In this document: positions 18,990 through 27,466 of the stretch, in pieces
Position numbering within the stretch: position 1 is the first letter of the stretch
How the letters are laid out: the number at the start of each line of letters is the position of its first letter
Source of the DNA: Sulfurospirillum diekertiae
Lineage (GTDB): Bacteria; Campylobacterota; Campylobacteria; Campylobacterales; Sulfurospirillaceae
Direction: 5' to 3'
Length of the DNA: 64,000 nucleotides
Assembly: GCF_002162315.1 (NCBI RefSeq)
Contig: NZ_CP021416.1
Span: 2,678,207 to 2,742,206, forward strand
Made by a program: the position numbers and the translations under genes
The notes under the pieces: model-generated
Seen by the model: only the letters and a program-made list of their open reading frames with translations
Databases searched by the model: none
Told to the model about the DNA's origin: nothing

Positions 18990-20077
18990 TCCAATCCCTT
19001 TTTACTTTTCTTGACAACCAGTAAGAAAAAGAAAAGCCCGACAAGAAACATACACACCATGTCTTTGATAAAAATAGAAGGTATATCTCCCACAAGAAAA
19101 ATTGTCTGCAAGGACTCAACAAAATAACGCGCAGGAATGATGTGTGTAAAAATTTGCAACCAGTAAGGCATATTGTTGATCTCAAATAAAAAACCCGATA
19201 ATAAAAATGCCGGTAGATAGCCTGCAACGATTGAAACTTGTGCAGCAACAAATTGGTTTTTTGCAACCGTGGAAATCAGTAAGCCAATGCTAAGCGAAGG
19301 AAAAAGGTAAAAAGCACTTAAAAGAAATAAGATCCAGATACTGCCTTCAAAAGGAATCTCATACCAAAAATAAGCCACACCAAAACAGAGCACCATCGAG
19401 CCCATACCTAAACAAAAATACGGTATTAATTTGCCAAGTATAATCTCCATCATCGAAGCGGGTGTTGCCATCAATGCTTCCATCGTACCTCGTTCCCACT
19501 CACGCGCGATCACCAAAGCCGTCAGCAAAGTACCGATCAATGTCATGATAACCGCGATGGAGCCTGGAAGTAAAAAATAACGACTCGAAAGTGGCGGATT
19601 GAACCAATAGCGTGGAATAACACTAATACCTGTTGAGGGCATTATTCCTTCTTGTACCGCCCATTTTTGGATAATCTTCGAAGCATAATTTTGAATTAAA
19701 CCTCCTGTGTTAGGCTCTGTCGCATCGATTAAAAGTTGTATCGCGTAGGTATTGTTTTTTCCGAAATTGCCAGAGACTTCCATCACGCCCTTAAGATGGC
19801 CATCTTGAAGCGATTGGATTAATTTTTGTTTATCATACTGTATTGATGTGTCGAAAAAAGGCGATCCAACAAAAGAAGTTACTAGTTCATGAGCCTCTTT
19901 CGTATTACTTTTAGGAAATATTCCCAAAGGAATATGTTTCGCATCTAATGAAACAGCATATCCCATCAAAAAAAGTAAAATAAGGGGCAAAATAACGGCA
20001 ATTAAAATGGCACTTGGATCACGTATGATTTGAAGGCTTTCTTTGATCAAAAGGGCAACAAGACGTTTACTTTTCAT
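18986..20077 (-). CDS. ybhS: ABC-2 type exporter permease (YbhS-like)
   Basis: 363 residues, paralogous to the next permease: N-terminal helix (ILIAVILPLILLFLMGYAV), periplasmic domain, and a C-terminal bundle with AREWERGTMEALMATPASMMEIILGK before helix 3. The two permeases would pair around the fused ATPase. Start overlaps the ATPase gene by 11 nt, indicating translational coupling. A complete gene with no odd features. Confidence 0.88.
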   Translation of the reverse strand: MKSKRLVALLIKESLQIIRDPSAILIAVILPLILLFLMGYAVSLDAKHIPLGIFPKSNTKEAHELVTSFVGSPFFDTSIQYDKQKLIQSLQDGHLKGVMEVSGNFGKNNTYAIQLLIDATEPNTGGLIQNYASKIIQKWAVQEGIMPSTGISVIPRYWFNPPLSSRYFLLPGSIAVIMTLIGTLLTALVIAREWERGTMEALMATPASMMEIILGKLIPYFCLGMGSMVLCFGVAYFWYEIPFEGSIWILFLLSAFYLFPSLSIGLLISTVAKNQFVAAQVSIVAGYLPAFLLSGFLFEINNMPYWLQIFTHIIPARYFVESLQTIFLVGDIPSIFIKDMVCMFLVGLFFFLLVVKKSKKGLE

Positions 20078-21779
20078 CTATAAGCCTTTGATCATATGCT
20101 TGTATCAAATGAATAAAAGCCTCTTCCATCGTCGCATCCAAAGAGACAAGATGTTTAAGCTCATCGGGTGTTCCCGAAGCAATGGCTTTGCCTTTATAAA
20201 TCAACATAATCCGATCACAATACTCCGCTTCATCCATAAAATGCGTGCTCACCATTACAGAAACACCTTTTTTGACAATGCCGTTGATGTGTGTCCAAAA
20301 CTCTTTGCGAGTGATGGGATCAACTCCGCTGGTCGGTTCATCTAAGAACAGAACCAAAGGCTCATGCATTAAGGCACACGAAAGCGCTAAACGCTGTTTA
20401 ATGCCTAGAGGTAAGAGATCTGCTTGGGTTTGAAGATGCGGTTTGAATTCAAATGTTTGAATGATATCTTTTATTTTTTGCGCGCATTTTTGACCAGATA
20501 AGCCATACACGCCTGCAAAAAAATCTAAGTTATCTTGAACACTTAAACTCCCGTATAATGAAAATTTTTGTGCCATATAGCCTATATGTGTTCGCGCATT
20601 TGCCCCAGCAACATACAGGTCTTCACCCATCACTTTCGCAGTACCTTGTGTTGGAATAAGCAATCCGCAAAGCATTTTAAAAGTGGTTGATTTTCCAGCA
20701 CCATTAGGTCCTAAAAAGCCAAATATTTCCCCTCGTCCAATTTCAAAATCAATACGATCTGTTGCTGTAAAATTACCAAATTTTTTGGTTAAATTCTTGG
20801 CTTCTATCAGAAGTGAATGGCTCATTGGAGTCGTAGCCATTTTTGTGGCTAAGAGTGATTCAGGTTCGGTTTTAACTCCCAATAAACGGACAAAAGCATC
20901 TTCAAAGGTGGGATCACACACCACCGCTTTTGCTTTGGCATCATAGGCATATAACGCATCAAAGGGGAAAGAGGCATTTTCTTTCAGGTTAACGCGTATC
21001 GCTTCACCCACTAACACTGCGTCCATGACGTCTTCTAAATGCAACAACGCCGTTAAGAGTGCTCGCTTATCACTGCTTATGTTTTCAATACGGTACACAT
21101 AGCCAATCAACGGCGCTTTCATAATTGTAGGCGTGCCTTGGTACAAGGCATTACCTTCATTGAGCAATATCACAGAATCACATTTATCGGCTTCATCTAA
21201 ATACGATGTTCCCCACAAAACTGCAATATCTTCTTTCAGAAGACTCTGAATCATTTCCCAAAGATTTTTACGCGAGATTGGGTCAACTCCAACACCTGGT
21301 TCATCTAACAGTAATAGTTTTGGTTTTTTAATCAACGCGCAGGCTAGACCTAGTTTTTGCTTCATCCCGCCTGAAAGTGCTCCTGCCTTACGTGTATAAA
21401 AAGCCGAAAGATCGGTAAAATCTAAGAGCTCTTTGATGCGTTTTTTAGGTTCTTCAACGTCTTGCAAAGTCGCATAAAGTCGCATATTTTCTGCGACACT
21501 CAAGTCTTCATATAAACCAAATTTTTGAGGCATATAACCAATTTGCTGTAAAAAGTCACTTTGAGAACAAGGCATGGTCGTACCTAAAATTTCCAACGAT
21601 CCACTACTGGATTTTAGCAGCCCTGCTAAGATACGAATCAGTGTTGTTTTTCCAGCACCATCAGGCCCCACCAGTCCTGTAATCTTTCCACTCTCGATAT
21701 TAAAATTTAACGCATCGAAAGCTGGTTTCTGACTATTTGCAAATGTTTTAGAGAGGTTTTGAGCCGTTACAATCGTCAT
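20067..21779 (-). CDS. ybhF: Fused double ABC ATPase (YbhF-like)
   Basis: Cytoplasmic ATPase of 570 residues holding two complete nucleotide-binding domains in one chain. Domain 1: Walker A GPDGAGKTT, signature LSGGMKQKLGLA, Walker B LLLLDEPGVGVDP. Domain 2: Walker A GPNGAGKST, signature with degenerate LPLGIKQRLALS, Walker B LFLDEPTSGVDP and the switch histidine region MVSTHFMDEAEYC. This layout and the phrase GYMPQKFGLYEDL match E. coli YbhF. I place the start at ATG 21779, 2 nt after the adaptor stop, because family members start just before the first strand; an in-frame ATG at 21800 would overlap the adaptor gene. Confidence 0.9.
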   Translation of the reverse strand: MTIVTAQNLSKTFANSQKPAFDALNFNIESGKITGLVGPDGAGKTTLIRILAGLLKSSSGSLEILGTTMPCSQSDFLQQIGYMPQKFGLYEDLSVAENMRLYATLQDVEEPKKRIKELLDFTDLSAFYTRKAGALSGGMKQKLGLACALIKKPKLLLLDEPGVGVDPISRKNLWEMIQSLLKEDIAVLWGTSYLDEADKCDSVILLNEGNALYQGTPTIMKAPLIGYVYRIENISSDKRALLTALLHLEDVMDAVLVGEAIRVNLKENASFPFDALYAYDAKAKAVVCDPTFEDAFVRLLGVKTEPESLLATKMATTPMSHSLLIEAKNLTKKFGNFTATDRIDFEIGRGEIFGFLGPNGAGKSTTFKMLCGLLIPTQGTAKVMGEDLYVAGANARTHIGYMAQKFSLYGSLSVQDNLDFFAGVYGLSGQKCAQKIKDIIQTFEFKPHLQTQADLLPLGIKQRLALSCALMHEPLVLFLDEPTSGVDPITRKEFWTHINGIVKKGVSVMVSTHFMDEAEYCDRIMLIYKGKAIASGTPDELKHLVSLDATMEEAFIHLIQAYDQRLIDEK

Positions 21780-21781
21780 GG

Positions 21782-22762
21782 TTACTGATCTTTTTGACAT
21801 GTAATCGTAACAGGCATTCCTTGTTTGAGATGTGAATCAGGCTCTGCAATAATGACGCGAAAACGATACACAAGATCGGGACGAAGCTGTGTTGTTTCAA
21901 TATTTTTAGGGGTAAACTCCGCAACAGGAGAGATAAATCCAATGTGACCTTCATACGGTTTTTTGCGTGAGTCAACATACACAAGCATCTTTTCACCTTG
22001 CGTGATTGAGCCAAGGTCTGGTTCATCAACATAAGCTTGAACCCAATATTCATCTTCTAACGCGATTTGTAAGATACTCTGCCCAGCAGACACAATCGAA
22101 GAAGGCTCTTTGTGACGAGCAAGGATAGTTCCTTTGGTTGGTGCATAAATCGTCGCATCTTTAATGTCATATTCAAGGCTTTTGGCTTTAGCTTCAAGTG
22201 CCAATACTTTGGCTTTTTGCACCTCAACATCTTCTACTTGATACCCACTTTGAAGGAGTGCATAATTGCTCTTTGCTTTATCGTATGTGGCTTTTGCTTT
22301 ATCGTATTGTGTCTTTGCTGCGATATAGTCTTGCTCTGTTGTAGCATCCAAATCAAACAGTTTTTTTTGTCTATTATAGATATCTTGTACCCCCAAAAAT
22401 GCTGCATAGCTTTCTTGCACACTGGCTTGTGCTTGAGCAATATCTTCTGTACGATACCCTTTCATCAGCCTCTTTAGCGTTGCCTTTTCAGCTATGATTT
22501 GCGCATTGATATTTTCCAATTCATACCGCAATAATGTAGTATCTAGCGTAACAAGCATTTCGCCTTTTTCGATAGACTGACCTTCATCTTTTGCAATTGT
22601 TTCGATCTTGCCAAGAAAACGAAACGCCAGATCTTGTGTACGATTTTCGATATTTCCATAAAAATGTAGTGTCTTATCCAATACTTTGACATAGTTCTGA
22701 TAATAGTACCATCCACCACTTCCTAAAAGTGCCAATGCAATCACTATTGCTATCTTCTTCAT
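21782..22762 (-). CDS. ybhG: HlyD-family periplasmic adaptor (YbhG-like)
   Basis: Membrane fusion protein, 326 residues, anchored by one N-terminal helix (IAIVIALALLGSGGWYYY) and otherwise periplasmic. Biotinyl-lipoyl half-motifs (IAKDEGQSIEKGEMLVTLD and APTKGTILARHKEPSSIVSAGQSILQI) flank a long coiled-coil hairpin at about residues 85-200. It should link the ABC permease pair to an outer-membrane TolC, which is not in this operon. Preceded by the TetR gene with a 2-nt gap. Confidence 0.9.
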   Translation of the reverse strand: MKKIAIVIALALLGSGGWYYYQNYVKVLDKTLHFYGNIENRTQDLAFRFLGKIETIAKDEGQSIEKGEMLVTLDTTLLRYELENINAQIIAEKATLKRLMKGYRTEDIAQAQASVQESYAAFLGVQDIYNRQKKLFDLDATTEQDYIAAKTQYDKAKATYDKAKSNYALLQSGYQVEDVEVQKAKVLALEAKAKSLEYDIKDATIYAPTKGTILARHKEPSSIVSAGQSILQIALEDEYWVQAYVDEPDLGSITQGEKMLVYVDSRKKPYEGHIGFISPVAEFTPKNIETTQLRPDLVYRFRVIIAEPDSHLKQGMPVTITCQKDQ

Positions 22763-22764
22763 CG

Positions 22765-23451
22765 CTATTTCCTTTGTCTGCTCAACTCTTGTAAGACATA
22801 CTCTGTATTTTCTAAAATTGTACGAATAATAATTTCCATGTTTGTATCCACATCTTCCCCTAAAAAAGGGATACGCTGTGAAATGGTACTTTGTTGAACA
22901 CTAAATACGATGATCGAGCCAAGAAGGGCATGAGTGCGTGCTTTTACTTCGATGGTAGCGCTATCTTGGTGCATGATATGTGCCACCAAGCTATCTAATG
23001 TATTCAGCATTGGCTCAAGTCCCTTGGTATAGAGAAGCTCAAAACCATTGGAAGGTGTCATCTGCTCACGTATTAAAATACGATGCAGATAATTATTGGT
23101 TTTCAGTTTACCAAGCATCGTTCGAGCCAATGTTTCGATAAGATATTTTACCCACATTATATAAAATGCATCAGAAGGTATTGATGTTTTGAGCGCTGTT
23201 TCATAGGCAAGTGTAAACGCACTGTATTTTTCAGCCATGAGTTCTGTAATATTGGTCACAACAGCAAGATATAATGCTTCTTTACTTCCATAATAATAGT
23301 GAATTGAAGCAATATTGACCCCTGCTTCTTTGGCAAGCTCTCGGATAGAAACATCTTCTGGAGAACGCTCTCCAAAAAGACGATAAGCCGTTTCTAAGAT
23401 CTTTGCTTTGGATTGGTTGATTGTTTTTGCTTTGCTAGGAATCTTGAACAC
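22765..23451 (-). CDS. cecR: TetR-family repressor (CecR-like)
   Basis: 228-residue transcription regulator. N-terminal helix-turn-helix in residues about 15-60 (ETAYRLFGERS, IRELAKEAGVNIASIHYYYGSKEALY). The C-terminal ligand domain has IREQMTPSNGFELLY and RTHALLGSIIVF, the pattern of the CecR/YbiH subgroup, which controls the exporter operon it heads. It begins with GTG, preceded by AAGGAAGACA. As first gene it should repress its own operon; palindromes fitting a TetR operator lie 40-65 bp upstream. Confidence 0.88.
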   Translation of the reverse strand: MFKIPSKAKTINQSKAKILETAYRLFGERSPEDVSIRELAKEAGVNIASIHYYYGSKEALYLAVVTNITELMAEKYSAFTLAYETALKTSIPSDAFYIMWVKYLIETLARTMLGKLKTNNYLHRILIREQMTPSNGFELLYTKGLEPMLNTLDSLVAHIMHQDSATIEVKARTHALLGSIIVFSVQQSTISQRIPFLGEDVDTNMEIIIRTILENTEYVLQELSRQRK

Positions 23452-23491
23452 TGTCTTCCTTTATGAAATATATGAGTCAAATGCTATCACA

Positions 23492-23517
23492 AAACAGATG
23501 TTTATGTCAAACGTTTG
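23492..23517 (-). promoter_or_regulatory. Candidate TetR-type operator upstream of cecR
   Basis: Two adjacent palindromes: AAACAGATGTTT (23492-23503, arms AAACA/TGTTT) and CAAACGTTTG (23508-23517). They lie 41-66 bp upstream of the GTG start of the TetR gene, where a repressor would block its promoter. Assignment is by position and symmetry only. Confidence 0.45.
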
Positions 23518-23560
23518 TTTTAATTTTAATAGTGACTCTTTACATGTAAAAGAAGAGAAA

Positions 23561-23580
23561 AGGAATGCCTTGGCATTCCT
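23561..23580 (-). terminator. Terminator of the nitroreductase transcript
   Basis: Perfect 9-bp arms AGGAATGCC/GGCATTCCT, read on the minus strand and followed by TTTTCTCTTCTTTT. It ends the transcript of the two minus-strand genes upstream, 13 nt after the stop codon, and insulates the TetR operon. Confidence 0.85.
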
Positions 23581-23592
23581 CTGTTTGAAAGG

Positions 23593-24348
23593 CTATTCGT
23601 CCTTAAACGCAAACCCTTGTGCCATTAAAACTTTGCCTGTCTTTCGGTAGTAAATACTCGAATACGCATTTGAGGTAATCTCTGCGTAAGTAGGCATTGA
23701 ACCGCTTCCTGTCGCATCTCTGAAAGCTTTAAAGGTCTTATTATATTCCAATACCCCTTTTTTCACTTTTTCACTATCGTAGGTATCTTGCATTGCGAAG
23801 CTCTCGAGTGCAACACGTGGTTTCAAAGGAGCATTTTTGGCTTCTTTGGTTGGAACACCGATGGTACACCCTACCGCTAAGAACGTTTTGGGAGGAAGGT
23901 TGAAAAGTTTTATCATCGTGTCAGAATTTTCACGCACCGCACCGATAGATGTTGTGCCATACCCCAAAGCTTCAGCAGCCACTTGAAGCTGAATAAGCAT
24001 AATCCCCGCATCCACAGCTCCCACCATAATGCCCTCCGCACTCTGCTCGATGACGTGTTTTTTTCCCATGCTCTCGGTAATGATGTTTGTACGATTGAAG
24101 TCAATAACAATGCCCACAAACACGTCCGCAGTGGCAATATGCGCTTGATGGTTGCACAACTCGGAAATCTGTTTGAGTTTGGCTTTATCGCGTGTGTAAA
24201 CGAGGCTTATTTGTTGCGCATTGATGGAAGTTGGTGCGCGTTGCGCTGTTTTAAAGATAAGCTCTAAGTGCTCATCGTTGATCACTTCACCCGTGAATTG
24301 ACGGATGGATTTTCGATTTTGCAGTTGTTTGATTGTTGGATTTTCCAT
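23593..24348 (-). CDS. NADPH-dependent nitroreductase-family oxidoreductase
   Basis: 251-residue flavoenzyme of the nitroreductase superfamily, NfsA/FRP-like in length and layout, cytoplasmic. FMN-binding Arg-Ser-Arg-like start is seen as NRKSIRQFTG (residues 11-20), with RAPTSINAQQ for the phosphate site and EALGYGTTSIGAVREN in the core; the C-terminal third (FKAFRDATGSGSMPTYAEI) matches the long-form enzymes. Likely reduces nitro compounds or quinones with NADPH and FMN. It is encoded 8 nt after an antibiotic-biosynthesis-monooxygenase-domain gene, and the pair probably forms a redox/stress operon. Confidence 0.88.
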   Translation of the reverse strand: MENPTIKQLQNRKSIRQFTGEVINDEHLELIFKTAQRAPTSINAQQISLVYTRDKAKLKQISELCNHQAHIATADVFVGIVIDFNRTNIITESMGKKHVIEQSAEGIMVGAVDAGIMLIQLQVAAEALGYGTTSIGAVRENSDTMIKLFNLPPKTFLAVGCTIGVPTKEAKNAPLKPRVALESFAMQDTYDSEKVKKGVLEYNKTFKAFRDATGSGSMPTYAEITSNAYSSIYYRKTGKVLMAQGFAFKDE

Positions 24349-24356
24349 AGTGTCTC

Positions 24357-24647
24357 CTATAAGATTTTTTCCAATTTTTGGAGCGTTATGCTCTTTAGTT
24401 TATCACCCATAAATGCTTTATACACTTTATAGTGCTCTTTTTCCATATGTGCCGCCAAAAGCGCTTCGCTCCCCCACGTCTCAATAAAAACATAGGTATT
24501 TTCTTTTTCGATGTCTTGATGAACATCATACTGCAAACAGCCCTTATCGTCTTGATGGGTTGCTTTATGCAACGTGGTTAACGCCTCCAAAACACCTTCA
24601 CGTGAGTCTTTCAATACAAGGGTTGCGATTAAAACGATTTTTTTCAT
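24357..24647 (-). CDS. Antibiotic biosynthesis monooxygenase (ABM) domain protein, YgiN-like
   Basis: 96 residues, the length of a single ABM ferredoxin-like domain that dimerises. Typical features are VLEALTTLHKATHQDDKGCLQYDVHQDIEKENTYVFIETW and the H-x-x-x-x-H-like MEKEHYKVYKAF helix. Members such as YgiN act on quinols; the exact reaction here is unknown. First gene of a two-gene operon with the nitroreductase, which suits a quinone/quinol redox role. Start ATG has AGAGCAG upstream, a modest ribosome site. Confidence 0.85.
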   Translation of the reverse strand: MKKIVLIATLVLKDSREGVLEALTTLHKATHQDDKGCLQYDVHQDIEKENTYVFIETWGSEALLAAHMEKEHYKVYKAFMGDKLKSITLQKLEKIL

Positions 24648-24801
24648 CTGCTCTCTTTTTTAAGTTATCTGCAAAGTATAGAAGTTATGCACTTAAAATA
24701 CTCTTACGATACTTTTGGAATGTAAGAGAAAAATAGCATTTCACCTTTACATGTAAACCTCATCTACTTTGTTATAATGTCGTATCGACGTAAAGGAGAC
24801 G

Positions 24802-25542
24802 GTGGAAGTGTTGATAGAATGGTATATTTTTGCTGTCTTTATCCTTTCAAGCTTTTTACAAACCACGACTGGATTTGGCTATGCGATCATAACAGCGCCG
24901 CTTTTAGCCCTTGTGTTAGACCCCAAAGATACGGTGATGATCACCATGCTCACCGGTCTTATCATACGACTGATGATGATGAAAACAACGCATCATGACG
25001 GTAGTTTCAAAGCGATCTCACCTTTTCTGATCACGAGTATTTTAGGGGCAATGATTGGGGCGTATTGTCTGCGTGTCATCAATGTGGATCTGCTGAAACT
25101 CTTTATGGGCGGAATCTTACTTATTTTTACATTCCTTTTGTGGAAAAACTATCACGTCACGATTCGTCATCATACCTTTGCAAAAGCCATTGCAGGCGGA
25201 TTAAGTGGTTTTTTGGCGACGACCACGAGTATCAATGGGCCACCGATTATTTTATATTATCTCAACGCCAAAGCAGAAGAACATGCACGTGTTCTCAGAG
25301 GAAATCTGACGCGGTATTTTTTACTGATCAATCTCGTGTCTATCATTTTGTCGTACATGGCAGGCACCCTCAAAGTAAAAGAACTCTGGGTCATCTTGCT
25401 TTTTTCTATTCCGGCATTGGCTATAGGATTTTATCTGGGGGAAAAGTTGTTTCACCGTATTAATGCGGAGATTTTCAAAAAAATAGCATTGTGCATGGTT
25501 GTGGTGAGCAGTGTCGTGCTGATCTTTAAAGCAGTCAGCTAA
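24802..25542 (+). CDS. TSUP-family (TauE/SafE) permease
   Basis: 246-residue inner-membrane protein with about eight hydrophobic helices arranged as two repeats, each opening with a conserved motif: FLQTTTGFGYAIITAPLLALVLDP (residues 13-36) and GGLSGFLATTTSINGPPIILYYL near 133. TSUP proteins export or import small sulfur or carbon anions such as sulfite or sulfoacetate; substrate here is unknown. The start is GTG, chosen for AAAGGAGACG directly upstream. A TTACATGTAA copy lies 45 nt upstream and a strong terminator follows. Confidence 0.88.
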   Translation: MEVLIEWYIFAVFILSSFLQTTTGFGYAIITAPLLALVLDPKDTVMITMLTGLIIRLMMMKTTHHDGSFKAISPFLITSILGAMIGAYCLRVINVDLLKLFMGGILLIFTFLLWKNYHVTIRHHTFAKAIAGGLSGFLATTTSINGPPIILYYLNAKAEEHARVLRGNLTRYFLLINLVSIILSYMAGTLKVKELWVILLFSIPALAIGFYLGEKLFHRINAEIFKKIALCMVVVSSVVLIFKAVS

Positions 25543-25569
25543 AGAAGCCCTAGATAACTAGGACTTCTT
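25542..25569 (+). terminator. Terminator after TSUP permease
   Basis: AAGAAGCCCTAG/CTAGGACTTCTT with an ATAA loop (one mismatch), followed by CGC and nine T. The right half also encodes the C-terminal codons of the small basic gene on the other strand. Confidence 0.85.
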
Positions 25570-25654
25570 CGCTTTTTTTTTCTTCGCGTTTCTCTTTGAG
25601 CGACTTCTCGGGTTTCTTCTTGACTTCTTTTTTCATATCTTTACTTTTTGCCAT
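25550..25654 (-). CDS. Small lysine/glutamate-rich protein (34 residues)
   Basis: ATG at 25654 has an excellent ribosome site (AGGAGAGACC, 5 nt spacing). The product begins MAKSKDMKKEVKKKPEKSLK and ends SEEVLVI; nearly half the residues are Lys and a quarter Glu, giving a single charged helix. Similar short Lys-rich proteins beginning MAKxKDxKK exist in other bacteria; their role is unknown, nucleic-acid or ribosome binding being a guess. It is antisense-adjacent to the terminator of the permease gene. Confidence 0.7.
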   Translation of the reverse strand: MAKSKDMKKEVKKKPEKSLKEKREEKKSEEVLVI

Positions 25655-25723
25655 GGTCTCTCCTTTTTGAAGTTGGTTACTACGCATTTATTGTACAAAG
25701 GTTATGCTTAATTTGGATCAATA

Positions 25724-25737
25724 TTGATATTCGTCAA
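25724..25737 (+). promoter_or_regulatory. FNR/CRP-type site upstream of cytochrome c gene
   Basis: TTGAT-ATTC-GTCAA, one mismatch from the TTGAT-N4-ATCAA consensus. A -10-like TATATT at 25760-25765 would start transcription near 25772, placing the site centre at about -41.5, the class II activator position. Confidence 0.55.
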
Positions 25738-25794
25738 GGACATAATTTTCTATTTATTATATATTTTTAAAAATTCATTCCAAAAGGGAAAATC

Positions 25795-26091
25795 GTGAAA
25801 AAAATTCTTTTAAGTTTACTCATTGCCTCTGTTTCAACTTTATTTGCAGCCGATGGTGCTGAAATTTATAAGGCGAAGTGCTTCTCTTGTCATGGGGAAA
25901 AAGCAGCTAAGGTAGCATTGAACAAGTCTCAAATTATTGCAGGCTGGGATGCAGACAAAATCATTGCCTCTGTCAATGGTTATAAAAATGGCGAAGGTGG
26001 CGCAATGAAAGGCGTTATGAAACCTATCGCTGTGGGATTAAATGACGATGATTTAAAAGCAGTTGCAGCGACCATCGCTTCTTACAAATAG
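25795..26091 (+). CDS. Periplasmic c-type cytochrome (cytochrome c553-like)
   Basis: 98 residues with a signal peptide (residues 1-18, LLIASVSTLFAAD), one haem site CFSCH at about residue 33 and a distal Met ligand candidate in GGAMKGVMKP. Small monohaem cytochromes of this kind carry electrons in the periplasm between the bc1 complex or dehydrogenases and terminal oxidases or reductases. GTG start with AAGGGAA upstream. The FNR-like promoter suggests control by oxygen or an alternative acceptor. It is followed by another FNR-like promoter for the export operon. Confidence 0.93.
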   Translation: MKKILLSLLIASVSTLFAADGAEIYKAKCFSCHGEKAAKVALNKSQIIAGWDADKIIASVNGYKNGEGGAMKGVMKPIAVGLNDDDLKAVAATIASYK

Positions 26092-26124
26092 TCACACGTA
26101 CCGATAACGCTCACACTTGCAAAA

Positions 26125-26166
26125 TTGATACGAATCAAGTAAAGACTCACGTGGACATAGTACAAT
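26125..26166 (+). promoter_or_regulatory. FNR/CRP-type promoter of the TolC/HlyD/ABC operon
   Basis: Perfect TTGAT-ACGA-ATCAA at 26125-26138 and a -10 TACAAT at 26161-26166. With a start near 26173 the box centre is at -41.5, the exact class II geometry. The transcript would have a leader of about 16 nt before the ATG at 26189, including TAGGAGCG. Confidence 0.65.
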
Positions 26167-26188
26167 ACGTTACCGTATAGGAGCGCTT

Positions 26189-27466
26189 ATGATGACACTA
26201 CTGCGAACTGTTATTTTAATTTTTTTGGCACTGCAAACACTTTTTGCGAAAACACTTTCACTGCAAGAAGCCATTGACGCCACGCTTATATCGCATCCCG
26301 ATGCCAAACTCGCACTGTATCAATTAGATTCGGCACGCGAAAGTATCGGTATAGCACAAGCCGCTACGTATCCCGAGCTAAGTCTTAATGCAGAATATTA
26401 TCCCACAAAAACGCTCGTTTCGCAAAATAGTGGCAGTTTTGTAACCAGAGATCATTTTTCAACACATGTCGATGTGACACTGACCTATACCTTGTGGGAT
26501 TTTGGTCGAACACAAAAACGCATTGATGCGGCACAGCAAGATGCAGAGTCTGCTTTAGCACTGAATGAAAATGCCAAAGCATTGCTGGGCGAAAGAGTCT
26601 GGCAAGCGTACTATTCACTCGCATACCTTCAACGCGTCAGCACAGCTAATGCCCTCTCGCTTGCCTTTTACCAAGCACTGTACGATCAATCGCGTCAAAT
26701 GAAACATGTGGGATTGAAAACGGAAGCCGATAGCGAACGCTTTTATGCTTCGTTACTGGACGCTAAAGATTTACTGGAAACCAGTCGCAATGAGGAGCGT
26801 AAATTTACCCATTTGCTGAGCATGCTCACCGGTTTTTCGGAACAGGACATTAGCATTGAAGATGATTTTACAGCACTCTCACACACCACGTTACCTTCTT
26901 TTCCTGATGCACAATGGCGACACATGCTCAAAGAACATAACGCTGAGCTTGAAGCATTGGGCGCTAAAATAAAACAAAGTCACGCCTTATACGAATCATC
27001 GAAAGCAGAACACTATGGCACCATCCTCTCCGCAGGTTCGCTAGGAAGTGATACCTCCATCTCCTCTTATTCAAGCAATCAAATTGGCATTAAGGCCTCT
27101 ATCCCTCTCGTAACAGGTGGTAGGATTTCCCATCAAATCGAAAAAGATAGAGTCAGTATTTTAATGGCAGAAGAAGCATTGCGAGCGCGTGAATTAACCC
27201 TTTGGCAAGAGTTGTATGAAGCCATTTTAGATACAAAGCGCTTGGATGCGACCATTCAAGCCAAACAGATGGCAGCACTCGCACTTGCCAAGACCGTTGC
27301 CATTACCAAAGGGCGTTACAAAGAGGGGTTAGCCACCTACATTGAAGTGCTTGAAGCCCAACGCGCCTATGACAATGCTTTGATTGCGCAAAGTGCTGCT
27401 ATGTTGCAAAAAATAGCCTCTTTAGCCCATATTAAAAGACTCATTCCCAAAGGAGCTTCCCTATGA
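26189..27466 (+). CDS. TolC-family outer-membrane efflux protein
   Basis: 425 residues with a signal peptide (TVILIFLALQTLFAKT) and the two repeated OEP domains of long helices: LQEAIDATLISHPDAKLALYQLDSARESIGIAQAATYPEL in the first and the GRYKEGLATYIEVLEAQRAYDNALIAQ hallmark near the C-terminus. It forms the outer-membrane channel for the adaptor, permease and ATPase encoded immediately downstream; the stop overlaps the adaptor start by 4 nt. The operon is therefore a self-contained tripartite ABC exporter, similar in design to DevBCA/TolC. Confidence 0.92.
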   Translation: MMTLLRTVILIFLALQTLFAKTLSLQEAIDATLISHPDAKLALYQLDSARESIGIAQAATYPELSLNAEYYPTKTLVSQNSGSFVTRDHFSTHVDVTLTYTLWDFGRTQKRIDAAQQDAESALALNENAKALLGERVWQAYYSLAYLQRVSTANALSLAFYQALYDQSRQMKHVGLKTEADSERFYASLLDAKDLLETSRNEERKFTHLLSMLTGFSEQDISIEDDFTALSHTTLPSFPDAQWRHMLKEHNAELEALGAKIKQSHALYESSKAEHYGTILSAGSLGSDTSISSYSSNQIGIKASIPLVTGGRISHQIEKDRVSILMAEEALRARELTLWQELYEAILDTKRLDATIQAKQMAALALAKTVAITKGRYKEGLATYIEVLEAQRAYDNALIAQSAAMLQKIASLAHIKRLIPKGASL

